Positions 10,501 through 21,775 of a stretch of DNA of 64,000 nucleotides are shown here, piece after piece (positions within the stretch are counted from its first letter, which is position 1; each line of letters starts with the position of its first letter). The stretch covers positions 15,358,012 to 15,422,011 of the forward strand of contig OY992541.1 of the NCBI GenBank assembly GCA_963921195.1, given 5' to 3'. A program made the position numbers and the translations under genes. Under the pieces are notes generated by a model. It ran no database searches. It worked only from the letters and a program-made list of their open reading frames with translations, and was not told the DNA's origin. This DNA comes from Pegoplata infirma (lineage: Eukaryota; Arthropoda; Insecta; Diptera; Anthomyiidae).

Positions 10501-12170
10501 TGCTCTTAGAAACATGACATTTGGAATATGGGATCATATCGCGGCAATAATATTCTAAAAGAAGTACTTTTTTGAAAATTTCGCTTTTAAGGGGAGAAAG
10601 GGGGAAAGTAGTGCAATTTTGTATATGCTAAAGTAATGGTCCTAGATACTTGAAAATTGGACTGTACGATCCTCCCTCGGAAATAACATTCGGAAAGGAA
10701 TACTTTTTTAAAAATTTCTCTTTTAAGGGGGAAAAGAGGTGAAAATAGAGCAATCTGCTGAACTAATGGCCCTAGATACTTGAAAATTGGACTGTACGAT
10801 CCTTCCGCGGAAATAACATTCGCAAAGAAATTCTTTTTTAAAAATTCTTCTTTTAAGGGGGAAAAAAGGGAAAGTAGGCTAATTTTGTATCTGCTGAACA
10901 AATAGTCCTAGATACTTGAAAATTGGACTGTACGATCCTCTCGCGGAAATAAAATTCGAATGGCGGACTTTTTGGAAAATTCCGCCTCTAAGAGGGAAAA
11001 GGGGCAATTTTGTATCTGCTGAACTAATGGCAATTTTGTATCTGCTGAACTAATTGTCCGGGAGACTTGAAATTTGGACTGTACGATCTTTTCGAGAGAA
11101 TAACATTCTGAAAGAAGTACTTTTTTAAATATTCCGATTTTGAGTGGGAAAATAGGAAAAAGTAGGGCAATTTTGTATCTGCTGAAATAATGGTCCTCTA
11201 TACTTGAAATTTGGACAGTACGATCCTCTCGCGGAAATAACATTCTCAAGGAAGTACTTTTTTTTTAATTCTGCTTCTACGGGGGAAAAGGGAGAAAGTA
11301 GGACAATTTTGAATCTGCTGAACTAATAGTCCTATATACTTAAAGTTTGGACTGTACGATCCTCTCGCGGAAATAACATTCTGGAAGAAGTACTTTCTTG
11401 GAAAAATCTGATTCTATGGGGGAAAAAGAGGGAAAGTAGGGCAAATTTGAAATTTGAATCTTCTTGCGGAAACAACATTCTAATGGAAGTACTTTTTTAA
11501 AAAAATTCGCTTCTACGGGGAAAAAAGGGGAAATTAGGGCAATTTTGTGTCTGCTGAACTAACGGTCCTAGATACTTGAAATTTGGAGTGTACGATTCTC
11601 TCGCGGAAAAAACGTTCTGATAGAAGTACTTTTTTGAAAATGTTGTTTTATTGGTGGAAAAGGGGGAAAGTAGGGCAATTTTGTATCTGCTGAACTAATG
11701 GTCCTAGATACTTGAATTTTGAACTGTTTTGTATCTGCTCAAATAATGGTCCTAGATACTTGAAGTTTGGACTGTACTATCCTCTCGCGGAAAAAACATT
11801 CTGGAAGAAGCACTTTTTTAGAAAATTCTGCTTCTAAGGGGGAAAGTAGGGCAATTTTGTATCTGCTGAATTAATGGTCCTAGATACTTGAAATTTGGAC
11901 TGTACGATCCTTTCGCTGAAATAACATTCTAAAATAAGTACTTTTATGAAAATTCTGCTTCTAATGGGGAAAAAGTGAGAAAGTAGAGATACTTAAAATT
12001 GGTACTTACGATCCACTCGCGGAAATTACATTCTGGGAAAATAAATTTTTGAATTTTCGCTTCAATTTGGTACATATTGTTCCTTATGCACTAATGTTCC
12101 TTGAAACTTAAAGTTTGAACTATGAGATCGTTTCGCCAAAATAAAATTTTTTGCTACTTTAAATCTACTC
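7560..12170 (+). repeat. Degenerate tandem array of ~115-140-bp units inside Helitron 1
   Basis: A unit with the order GGTCCTAGATACTTGAAATT, GATCCTCTCGCGGAAATAAC, AAGTACTTTTTTGAAAATTC and AAGGGGGAAAAAGGGG recurs about thirty times, spaced about 115-140 bases, with indels and partial units. The first unit runs on from the Helitron 5' end, where GCTAGAGACTTGAAATTTGG already matches it, so the array looks like amplified 5' subterminal sequence. Minus-strand frames of up to 113 codons cross it; they repeat with the array and are chance. Confidence 0.85.
8030..8560. repeat. T-rich microsatellite-like block
   Basis: About 530 bases of short irregular units such as CACTCAAAATTTTTTTT, about 15-20 bases each, interrupting the array of Helitron 1. 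The 160-codon open frame across it (7956-8438) is Phe-rich low complexity from poly-T and is not a gene. Confidence 0.9.
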
Positions 12171-12677
12171 AAAATATAATATTTTAAAGGTCGAAACTAA
12201 CAATTTTTATGTTTAATTAAAAATTAATAAGAATTTGAAGTAATCTTCTTCTTTATTTGCATATCCAATTCTGGATTTAAGCGATTACATACATTGTTTT
12301 TTTATGATAGATATCTTATAAATTTAAGTTTAGTATTAAATATAATTTAAAACTGGTTATTGAATGTTATTTATAATATTAATAAATTCGTCCCGACATC
12401 TTGCTGTACTGATCAATTCTTGCATAGTTCGCAACCCTGTCCAATTACGAATATTTCTAAGCCAGGACAATTGTTTTCGGCCAATACCACGTCTTCCTTC
12501 TATCTTTCCTTGCATAATTAGTGTTAGTAGTTCGTATTTTGGTCCTCTTATAATATGACCAAGATATGCTGTTTTACGGCGCTTTATGGTTTTTAGCAAT
12601 TCTCTTTCTTTATTTAATGTTGCTAGGACATGGGTGTTTGTAACTCGGTCAGTCCATTTGATGTTCAACATGCGCCG

Positions 12678-13165
12678 CACAGTGGCGCCTTTTGACTTTT
12701 TTCGTTGCAAAAATCATAACTTTTGAACTAATTAAGATATTTTAAAAATTTAAAGAGCATTCGAAAGAAGACTCCCCTAGCTTCAAAATATATGAGCCGC
12801 AAGGTAATAGGCCAGCCGCGGCACTGTGCACAGTGTCGTATTTTGACTTTTTTCGTTGTAAGCATTATAAATTTTAAAGTAATAAAGATATTATCAAGAT
12901 TAATAAAGCATTTGAAAGAAACCCCTTCAGCTTAAAATAAGTAGCCCGCATGGCCATTGGCCCACTGCAGCACAGTGCCTAGTTTTGACTTTTTTTTCAT
13001 TGTAAAAATCATAAGTTTTTAAGTTATCAAGGCATTTTTAATGTTTAAAACGCACTTGAATTTTATCTCCTTTAGCTTCAAGAAAAGCGCATCCGCATTG
13101 TAATAGGCCCGCTTCGGCACTGTGCACAGTGACACCTTTTGACCTCTTTTGTTGTAAATTGTAAA
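12678..13165. repeat. Fourfold repeat of the element's own left end, ~150-bp period
   Basis: The left terminus (CAGTGNNNNNTTTTGACTTTTTT, then an AT-rich segment, then GGCACTGTGCA) recurs at about 12680, 12831, 12973 and 13125 with growing divergence (GGCGCC, TCGTA, CCTAG, ACACC after CAGTG). Only the outermost copy and the right terminus retain GGCGCC. Confidence 0.75.
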
Positions 13166-13883
13166 TCTAAAAATCATTAAAAATGTAACTTCTTGTGCGT
13201 GAAATTAAGTCAAACTGCACGCTGATATTCTCGTTAAGCGTTTTTAACCTGCCGATTAGACAAAGGGCAACAATAATCACAATACATATCTCGAAAAAAT
13301 ACCACTCTAATATAACAGAGAAAAAATAAGAAAAAAAATTAGGAAATTTTTAACGGTACTGAGTAAAATATTACTAAATTTTTCACCAGAAAACCATTTG
13401 ATATTTAAAATTTAATAAATGTTTACCAACAAATTTGAGTAAATTTTCAATTTATAAAACTAAAATTTTACTTGAATTTTTTTTTTTTCGTTTTTTTTTT
13501 TAAGGAAATTTTTTAATTGTGTCAAGTAAAAGTTTACTTAAAACTTATATATTTAAAAAAAGTTTCAACTGTTAAACTAACCAATTATATTTATGTCTTA
13601 ACATAGGCAAATTTTAAAAAGCTGATTAGAAACTTTCAAATACATAAAAAAAGAACTATAAACTCAATGAGAATTCAACACTAATTTTATTTTTTTGTAA
13701 TTAGCTGTAGGTTCAATTTTAACAGATCATTCACTAGGGTTAAAAAAATTTAAGACTTTTTTAATTAAAAACTTATTAAAAATCTTGTTAGATAACGTTT
13801 GTTTCTTCCTTTGTACACAAACCTTTGTCTATTAAAAAAATTCTTAAAAATTCAGAGATGAAACATATGTTTTTCGCCATTTT

Positions 13884-15015
13884 TATACCCTCCACTCTAG
13901 TGATAGAGGGTATATATAAGTTTGTCATTCCGTTTGTAACACATCGAAATATTGGTCTAGGACCCCATAAAGTATATATATTCATGATCCTTGATCGATT
14001 TTAAGTCGATCTAGCGATGTCCGTCCGTCCGTCCGTCCGTCCGTCCGTCCGTCCGTCCGTCCGTCCGTCCGTCCGTCTGTCTGTCTGTCCGTTGAAAACA
14101 CGCTAACTTTTGAAAGACTTTACGGAGGCTCCTGAAGTTTGACATATATGTTCTCCATTTACCGGGTCAGGTTGGTATTGCAATCCAGCGAAATCGGTCA
14201 AGTAGTTCAAAAGTTATGAGCAAAAGAGTAAATTTTGGCAAGGGTATTTTTCGAATTTACAAGATTAAAACCACTATAACTTTCGAAAGACAATTCTGAG
14301 GGGGCTGAAGCTTAGCATATATATTTGTCGTTCCCCAAGGCTATTTGGTTTTGAATTTCAGCAAAATCGGTTCAGTGGTTCAAAAGTTATAAGCAGTGCA
14401 CTGAATTTCAGATTTGTTTCACCTTAAACTGTTGAAAACTCGTTAAACAAGTTTTAAAAGCATGGTGAAATACCAGTTTTTTAAAACTTGTTGTTGTTTG
14501 TTTTCTTGTCGTGGGGTGCAGTTTAGTTGTTAGACAAGTAAATATTTGTTATTGTTTTGCTATTGTAACTGTATGTAACGGTGTATAGTAAGAATTTTTG
14601 GAAAAAAAATCAAATGAAGTAAAATAAAAAGTGGGAAATATGTGAAATATTTTTTTTTGTATTGCATATGGGTATAAAACAACAAAAATATTTTACAAAG
14701 TAATTTTGTTACTCAAAGAAATTGTACACTAAAAAAAATATTTACACTAAATAAAATGTTACACTCAAAAAAAAATGTACATAATTTTTTTTTTAATGAA
14801 ATGTCACACTCAAAAAATTGCTGACAGTCAAAAAAATTTTACACTCAAAAAAATTTGATTGATTAAAAAAAAGTTTTACTCAATATAATATATGTATTTC
14901 TAATAAAAAATTTGTGACGCAATTTTTTGAAATTTTTTTAGAAAATTACTTTCAGATGACATTGTGGAGGGTATTCATAGATTCGACCAAGTCGAACTTA
15001 ATTTTTCTACTTGTT
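13884..15015 (+). mobile_element. INE-1/DINE-1-like element, 1.13 kb copy
   Basis: Runs from TATACCCTCCACTCTAGTGA to CGACCAAGTCGAACTTAATT and TTTTTCTACTTGTT. Contains CCCATAAAGTATATATATTC, GATCGATTTTAAGTCGATCT and a GTCC/GTCT microsatellite (14020-14090). Nearly the same sequence appears inverted at 58434-59521, including the end palindrome CTCTAGTGATAGAG. Non-coding. Nested in the element at 12678-15785. Confidence 0.8.
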
Positions 15016-16904
15016 ATGTTTAACTTTGTTTTATTAAAAATACAAAATTTTAACTTTTAAAATATCTTAATTCGTTCAGGAGTTACAGCTCGTCAAAGTG
15101 GTTACATATAGAAAAAAAAATTCCGCTAGGGGGCGTTATAAGCAAATAAAAAATGCCAAAAAACAAAATAATAAATTAAAAAACAATATATCTACTAAGC
15201 TTGGTAAAAAATTACAGTGGATCTCAAAACTGCCCAAAATCTATTAGGATATTTTAAAAATATCTCCTTTTCGTAGCAAAAGTTGTTACAGTTTCTTTGT
15301 TTTTTCATGTGCACGGGCAAGTACGGGCACCCAATTTTTATTGAATAAGCTAGAGTATTAAATACTTAACATCCTCTGTTTAATAGATCCCGTCACAAAC
15401 CGTCACTTTTTTAGTTCTATTCTATCAAATATAAAAAAAGATCGAAATATTGTGTGTTTGCAAAACTGCTCCTAAAAACAAAGTATTCGACCAAATAACC
15501 CGTTTTTTATATCGTTTCATTTGAATTAATATACCTTTCAAACGACACCAAAAAAATAATGATCGGTTGCATAGTTTGCCTGAAATTCAATTTAAAAGAT
15601 GATATATTTTTTTTAAATTTTAACTTTTTTCAGCAGACTGAAAAATTGCCAACTTTGGGTGGCAAAAATGTTTTTGGATTCATAATCAGTGAGGAGTTTT
15701 CAATCAGATGTAATCATTCATTTTATCAAATTCTTCTGTCAATTTTTGGATTTTTGCAACGCTTTTAGGGAAAAGGCGCCACAGTGCGCCGGTAGCACCA
15801 CATTTCGAACGCTTCTAGTGAGTTCATACTTGTGACCTTGAGAGTCCATGTTTCCACGCCATACATAAGAACTGACCACACAAAACACTTAACAAATCTT
15901 ATTCTAAGTTCCATGTTGACGTCGCGGCTACTTAGCAATCTTCGGAACCGACAGAAAGCGCTTCTGGCCATTTCAATGCGGAATTTTATTTCTTTTTCGC
16001 AGTCCCAGCTGTCATTAAGCCAACATCCAAGGTATTTAAAATTGTAAACTCGATCTATTTGTTCAAGACCAATGGACATCGAAGAATTTATATATGATGT
16101 TATATTGTCGCGGCTTACAATCATATATTTGGTTTTTGCGATGTTAATATCTAAACCGAATTCATTACTGTATTGACACACTAGATTTAAAAGGTCCTGT
16201 AGATCCGATAGACTATCTGCAAGTAGGGTTGTGTCATCGGCATATCTAATATTATTTATATATTGTCCATTGACTTTAATACCCATTTCTACCGAGTCAA
16301 GAGCTTCATTGAATATTTTCTCTGAATATATATTAAATAAAAGCGGGGATAATATACACCCCTGTCTAACGCCTCTATTGATTGAAATATTATCCGTTGT
16401 AATGTCTCCTACTCGTACCTCTGCCTTTTGATTCCAATAAAGATTCTGAATACATTGTATTATTTTAGGATCTATACTCAACGATTTTAAAATATTAATT
16501 AGCTTATTATGCTGAACTCTATCAAAGGCTTTTTCATAGTCTATAAAGCACATAAATACGTCTTTTTTTACATCTTTGCAGTTTTGCACTAGGACTTGGA
16601 CACTAAAAAGAGCTTCCCGTGTGCCCAAAGCCTGCTTGAATCAAACTGTGTTCGGCCCATAGCATTTTCGCATTGGTTGTAAATTCTTTGGTGAATTACT
16701 TTTAAAAATATCTTTAATGTGTGACTCATTAGGCTAATAAGTCTAAAATCTTTGCACTTTCTTGCATTATTTTTCTTAGGAAGTGCTATAAAGGTTGATG
16801 TTAGCCAACTTTCCGGGTATTCGCCAGTGTTATAGATGTGATTGAATACTTTTATTAAAACTTCAATACCATTTTCATCAATAACACTGTGTGACGGTGA
16901 AAAA

Positions 16905-18320
16905 GTAACCTGGGTTTTGACCATCAATTTTACATAATTCGGGCATGCTGATTCCCATGGTCCAAGCCATTTTGAAATCTAAGGTACAGTTTTTTCGCAA
17001 AACGTCTTCAAAGTTTTTCACTTCCCCGTGAAATTTTTTTTAATAAAAAATATTTTGTATGCAAAAAAGTCGCTCTTTTATAGTTTAAATTAAAGGATTA
17101 TATCTGTAACTACATTTTAAACACAAATTCCGCTACTAAAAGTTTAAAATGTTAATAGTGTTTCGCGTTTTATCCCAGTTTTTTTAATTTTTTAGCATTT
17201 TCGCGATTTTAAATGCTTTAATAAATACCGACCTAAACAATCGTTTCAGGTTAGTATATTTGCACCAAAGGAAATATATTCCCATTAAAATATTTTTCAT
17301 TTATCAATCGCATAGCACTAAAATTGAGCGATTTGTAAAAATTTCTCTATCACAGCACCACTTTCCAACAGGACCACAAGGTTCAGATTTTGATATATTG
17401 TGTAAAAACCTCAAAAAAGTATTTGTGCCAAATTTCAAACAAAAATGTTTTCATCTTAAAAAGTTATAATAAAAAAACATTTATTTCGCCCTACTAAATT
17501 ATATTAAACAAGTATTTTTTGTAAATTAGTAGTATTTAGTAAAATGTTTTCCTTTTGTTTTTGTAATTAACCCCCAGTTTCCGTATAACGAACGATAGAC
17601 GAACGTCAAAAATTTACATGTAATTTGTTATTGTAACAAAAACAAAATACATATAATTTTTTGACGTTCGTCTATCGTTCGTCATACGGAAACTGGGGGT
17701 AAAACTTAATAATTTAATTTAGTAAGGTGAAATAAATGTTTTTTTATTATAACTTTTTAAGATGAAAACATTTTTGTTTAAAATTTGGCACAAATACTTT
17801 TTTGAGGTTTTTACACAATATATCACAAGCTGGACCTTGTGGTCATCTTGGAAAGTGATGCTGTCATAGAGAGAATTTGACTAATCGCTAATTTTTGGAG
17901 TGATGCGCTTGATAGTTGAAACGTATTTCCATAGAAATATATCCCATTTGGTGGACCTATACTTATCTGAAGCGGTTGTTTAAGTTGGTATTTACTAAAG
18001 CATTTAAAATCGCGAAAATGATAAACAATAGTAAAAATGGGATAAAACGCGAAATTTCACTTGAGTTTTAAACATTTTATAGCGGATATGGTACTTAAAA
18101 TGTAGCTACAGTTATAGTCCTTCAATTTTAATTACAAACGAGCGACTTCTTTGCATACAAAAACTTTTTTATTTCAAAAAGTTCACCGGGACATGAAAAT
18201 CTTTGAAGACATTTCGCGAAAAAACTGTACCTTAGATTTCAAAATGGTTTGCACCATTGGATTCAGCATACCCGAAATATATAAAATTGATGGTCAAATC
18301 TCAGGTTACTTTTAACATCC
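16905..18320. mobile_element. Foldback element inserted in the RTE-like RT
   Basis: Left TTTGACCATCAATTTTA (16916-16932) and right TAAAATTGATGGTCAAA (18283-18299) are complementary. The pairing continues inward through TTTTGAAATCTAAGGTACAG and TATCCCA for several hundred bases on each side, so almost the whole 1.4 kb folds on itself. The centre holds a second inverted pair, CGTCAAAAATTTACATG... against CATATAATTTTTTGACG (17600-17670). Exact ends and target duplication are not resolved, because AAAGTAACCT is shared in inverted form by both flanks. Confidence 0.75.
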
Positions 18321-18847
18321 AAGATTTTGTCACGCTGTGTAAGCTTTATAATTTCTGCTGGCAATTCATCACAACCCAGTGCTTTGTTATTTTTGGCATA
18401 ACGTATTGCATGCATAATTTCAGATTTTGTAATTTGATTGTTAACTTCTTCGGAGGACACATCAATATTTTCTGGAAGAGTAGATCTGTCGTTATCAAGA
18501 AATAGCTCTGTGATGTACTGTTCCCAAATTTTCTTCTTGTCATTTAAGTCTGTTACAATTTGATTGTCTTGGTTTAGTAAAATATTTGAAACTACTTTTT
18601 TCTTGTTGTTGCAAAGTTCTTTAACTTTTTTGTGTAGATTTAGATCATCATGAACATCCTGTAATTGTTCTATTTCTTCACATTGACTTCGTATCCAGTT
18701 GCATTTGGCGTTACGTATTTCTCTACGTATTATTTTATTAATGCGATTGTATTCCGTATTGTTTACATTTTTAAATTTACGTGAAGTAATAAAGTTTTTT
18801 ATTTTTTTACAGCTAACCGGTAACGAAGTACCGGGCGAGTTAGCTAG

Positions 18848-19030
18848 TATATTCATATAAAACTATATAAAGACTTCATATATAATCATATATAGTTTTA
18901 TGCGAAAAATGAGTCGATAAAACGATATAAAAACTTATAAAATTTGATCAAATCTCATCAAATTTGATATAATTTTAATATAATTTTATATACCCGAGTA
19001 AAAAAAAATGTATGGTAAAACATGTTATCT
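18848..19030. other. TATATA-rich host of Helitron 1, with an ACCCGAGTAAAAA end at 18987
   Basis: Dense TATATAA-type words. ACCCGAGTAAAAAAAAA begins at 18987. Such ends also occur at 7467 and 29772, and in inverted form at 30655 and 30950, so they are termini of a TIR family. The pairing of this particular end was not resolved. Confidence 0.5.
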
Positions 19031-19059
19031 TATAAAACTATTTATAATTTATTGGATCT

Positions 19060-19390
19060 GATTTTGCTAAATTTCATCCGAAAATTGGCCGCGCCAAAGT
19101 TATCTCATAACATCTTATAATATATGAAGTTACAGTTTAATATTTTATTGTATGTGATTTCATCCGGAAATTGGCCGCGCCAAAGTTATCCCAAATTATC
19201 TATTATCATGATTTTGTATTAAATATGATATGATATGATGTAATTTCATCCGGAAATTGGCCGCGCCAAAGTTATCTTAAAATATCCAATATCATGATTT
19301 TATATTAAATTGCATATTATATAATGTAATTTCATCCGAATTTTGGCCGCGCCAAAATTATCTTATAATATCTGATATCTTGATTTTATA
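19060..19390. repeat. 86-bp tandem repeat, four copies
   Basis: TTGGCCGCGCCAAA starts at 19085, 19171, 19257 and 19343, exactly 86 bases apart. Each is preceded by TTTCATCCG and followed by TTATC. The core GGCCGCGCC is a GC-rich palindrome in very AT-rich sequence. Confidence 0.95.
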
Positions 19391-19497
19391 AAAAAATTAG
19401 TGGATACATTTTTATCCAAAAAATGTTTCTGTTTTTAGATTTATTTTTAGATATAATAATGTCAAACTGAAAATAAATAAAAAAAAAAAAAAACTTC

Positions 19498-19571
19498 GAA
19501 CGGACGGGGATTAGAACCACAAGTCTTCCGTTTTGTAATCGCAATCTCTACCCTCTAGACCAGCGGACGTT
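19498..19571 (-). repeat. tRNA-like segment
   Basis: On the minus strand, GCTGGTCTAGAGGGTAGAG (A-box region) and GTGGTTCTAATCCCC (B-box region) have tRNA spacing. The expected acceptor pairing fails after four bases (AACG), so it is taken as a tRNA-derived repeat rather than a working tRNA. It sits in TATATA-rich repeat sequence. Confidence 0.45.
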
Positions 19572-19919
19572 GTTAGCAAATAACAACTTTAAAAGACTTA
19601 GTTTTAAATAAATTGATCGTATCTAATTATATCAAAGAGATCTAACATATAGTAATATATGATTACATCCAATTTAATATGTTATTCACTTGTACTCAAT
19701 TTTCAAAAAGACTTAGAAAATTATTGATAAAATTTGCAAAAAAAAAAAAATGGAATGACGTACAGCGCTATTAGGGGTTTCCATGGTAAGCTTAAACAAT
19801 AATTTTAATGTAGCGGTATGCCTTATTTCCAAGTCATAGGCTTCCAAAGTGAAATAAGACTTTGGCTTAAAAGTTTGAAATTTTTCATGGAATCAGGAAA
19901 TTAGAATTAGATTTGAGAT

Positions 19920-20580
19920 CGGGTTCCAAAAATCATTGATAATTTGATAATTTAAACCAAATATAGCTATTATTAACTATATAAATGCAATATAAATTTT
20001 TAAAAATGATTGCAAAAATTCAAAAAGTAAAATTTTTTAAGTTCTAAAAAAACAAATGCAATAAAAAAGTGTTTTCTATTTAAAAAAAAAATAAAAAAAT
20101 ATATTTTTTTCTGGAATCGAACTCGGATTCCCAAAAATGATAGATAATTTTATAATTAATTAAATATAGTTATATATAGCTATATAAAAGCAATATAATT
20201 TTTTTTAAAATGATTGCAAAAATTCAAAAAAAGAAAAATTTTTAGTTCTAAAAAAAATAATTGCAATAAAAAAGTGTTTTCTATTTAAAAAAAATAAAAA
20301 AAACTTTTTTTTTCTCGACTGGGCCGGGAATCGAACTCGGGTTCCCAAAAATCATAGATAATTTTATAATAAATCAAATAGTTATATATAACTATATAAA
20401 AGAAAAATAATTTTTTAAAAATGATTGCAAAAATTCCAAAAATGAAAATTTTTTTGTTCTAAAAAAACTAAATGCAATAAAAAAGTGTTTTCTATTTAAA
20501 AAAAATACAAAAAAAAACTTTTTTTTTCTCGACTGGGCCGGGAATCGAACTCGGGTTCCCAAAAATCATATGTAATCTTA
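19920..20580. repeat. ~205-215-bp tandem repeat, three copies, with tRNA B-box-like motif
   Basis: GGAATCGAACTCGG occurs near 20113, 20330 and 20541, and AAAAATGATTGCAAAAATTC near 20003, 20207 and 20417. On the minus strand the first motif reads GAGTTCGATTCCC, close to a Pol III B box; no convincing A box was seen. The repeat may be a duplicated SINE tail or tRNA relic. Confidence 0.75.
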
Positions 20581-21556
20581 TATGATCCAATAAAAAGTTT
20601 TGTATAACCATGTATGTTGAAACACAAAAATAAATTTTGAAATGCTGGCATATATAATTATTAGGGTGGGTCAAATTGTAGGGGGCCGAAAAAATGTAAA
20701 GGGGCTCATCCAGATTCTTGTTCTACGGGTCATTTGAAGATACTTTGCCAAAGAAACCATAGCTCTAAAATGATTTTCGAGCCCCCGGATTTTTCAAAAT
20801 AGGTTTTTCCCCAAATACTCAAGATTAGAGGTAAAAAAAATGCTTTTTCCTCTAACCAAATGTGTGTGGGGGTTTTTTGGATCGAGGAATCCATTTTTGA
20901 CATCTATTTTAATTTTTGAATACCACCAGAGGGCGCTTTCGTACATTTTTTAATTTTATCGTTTTTTTTTTTTTTTTGGGTAAATTTACGAAATTTTTCG
21001 TGGAAATTGACGAATATTTGACTTTCTCATGAGACAACCCCAAATTTTAAATAACCAAAGTGTTCAGCGTTAAAAATTATGGGGGGGAGGGGTTATTCAT
21101 TCACGACCTTTATCGAATTTAAGACAAAGAATAAACAAAGCATATTTTACTTTATTTTTTCTTCAAAAATTCAACATAAGAGATAATAAAAGCATATAAA
21201 ATGTAATTAATAAAAACAAGTAAGAAAGTTATAGTCGGTCAAGACCGACCATATGATACCCTACACCAGTGTTTTCCGGAAAATAGGTCCCAAGTCAAAA
21301 CATGGACCGATTGGATCTGTCCTTTGTTAGATCTTTATTAAGTAAAGAGAACACACACAGATCAAATTTTTGTGGAATTGGTAAATTTTTTTGTCAATAA
21401 ACCGATTTAACTGAATATCGGTCAAAATTTTTATATGGGGTACTAAGTCCAAAAATGGTCCAATTATATTCCGATTTGATTAGGTTACTAAAGTACACGT
21501 TTAACAACTAAAAATAAATTTTGTTATCAAATATTTCCATTTTTATGAGTTTTGAG

Positions 21557-21775
21557 CAATGATGGGTACCAATACCTTTTCGATACCAATACCCGTTAAT
21601 ACCAATTCAAATTGAAAACCAATACCAATTAAAAACCAATACCTTTATTTGTGCGATACCAATACCGATAAAAAACCAATACTGATTCCCCACTACCAAT
21701 ACCAATTAAAAACCAATACTTTTATTCTTCAAAACCAATACCAATAAAAAACCAATACCAATTCATTTTTTTCTA
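21557..21775. repeat. ACCAATACC word array, left arm of element B
   Basis: About twenty imperfect copies of ACCAATACC, often as AAAACCAATACC, with ATTGGTAT-free spacing. The mirror region 28045-28252 has the same words in the same strand sense (ACCAATACC) except the outermost GGTACCC, so the two arms are not simple inverted repeats of each other. Confidence 0.9.

Larger units (their letters stand above)
12678..15785. mobile_element. TIR element inserted in the RTE-like RT (TIR CACAGTGGCGCCTTTT)
   Basis: Starts CACAGTGGCGCCTTTT and ends AAAAGGCGCCACAG, near-perfect inverted ends. The flanks share TGCGCCG (12671-12677 and 15785-15791), and removing the insert restores CYRRML in the RT reading frame. 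A 7-8 bp duplication with CAG-like ends suggests a hAT-type element. About 3.1 kb with no transposase; it contains an INE-1-like element at 13884-15015. Confidence 0.75.
12357..18795 (-). pseudogene. RTE-like LINE reverse transcriptase, broken in four pieces
   Basis: Minus-strand pieces in order: 18795-18303 (linker before RT, with ALGCDELPAEIIKL), 16905-16589 (RT fingers, WLTSTFIALPKKNNARKC), 16628-15787 (RT palm, CFIDYEKAFDRVQHNKL, RQGCILSPLLFNIYSE and the catalytic YADD) and 12677-12357 (C-terminal domain, RRMLNIKWTDRV to GRKQLSWLRNIRNW). Together they follow the arthropod RTE-type order. The first break holds a foldback insertion; a frameshift near 16610 separates fingers and palm; the last break is an exact insertion in CYRR|ML. 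The endonuclease is missing, so the LINE is 5'-truncated, ending next to the Helitron hairpin. Not functional. Confidence 0.88.
7487..18847 (+). mobile_element. Non-autonomous Helitron 1, heavily filled
   Basis: The 5' end is TC (7487) preceded by A, followed by AATATATATAAAAGAG, then a GACT microsatellite and the block CGCCCAGCCCAAACCGCTGA. The 3' end is hairpin ACCGGTAACGAAGTACCGG, 9 bases, CTAG (18844-18847), followed by T. These are diagnostic Helitron termini (5' TC, 3' hairpin plus CTRR, insertion between A and T), and the same two ends occur in opposite orientation at 36259 and 31558. No Rep/helicase is present. Inside are a tandem array (7560-12170) and a broken RTE-like LINE with nested insertions. 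That both ends belong to one element is inferred from family identity and orientation. It interrupts a TIR element whose ACCCGAGTAAAAAA end lies at 7467. Confidence 0.75.

Noticed and set aside
9270..11249. Minus-strand frames of 60-113 codons in the Helitron 1 array
   Set aside because: They recur with the tandem unit and have no consistent boundaries or domain.
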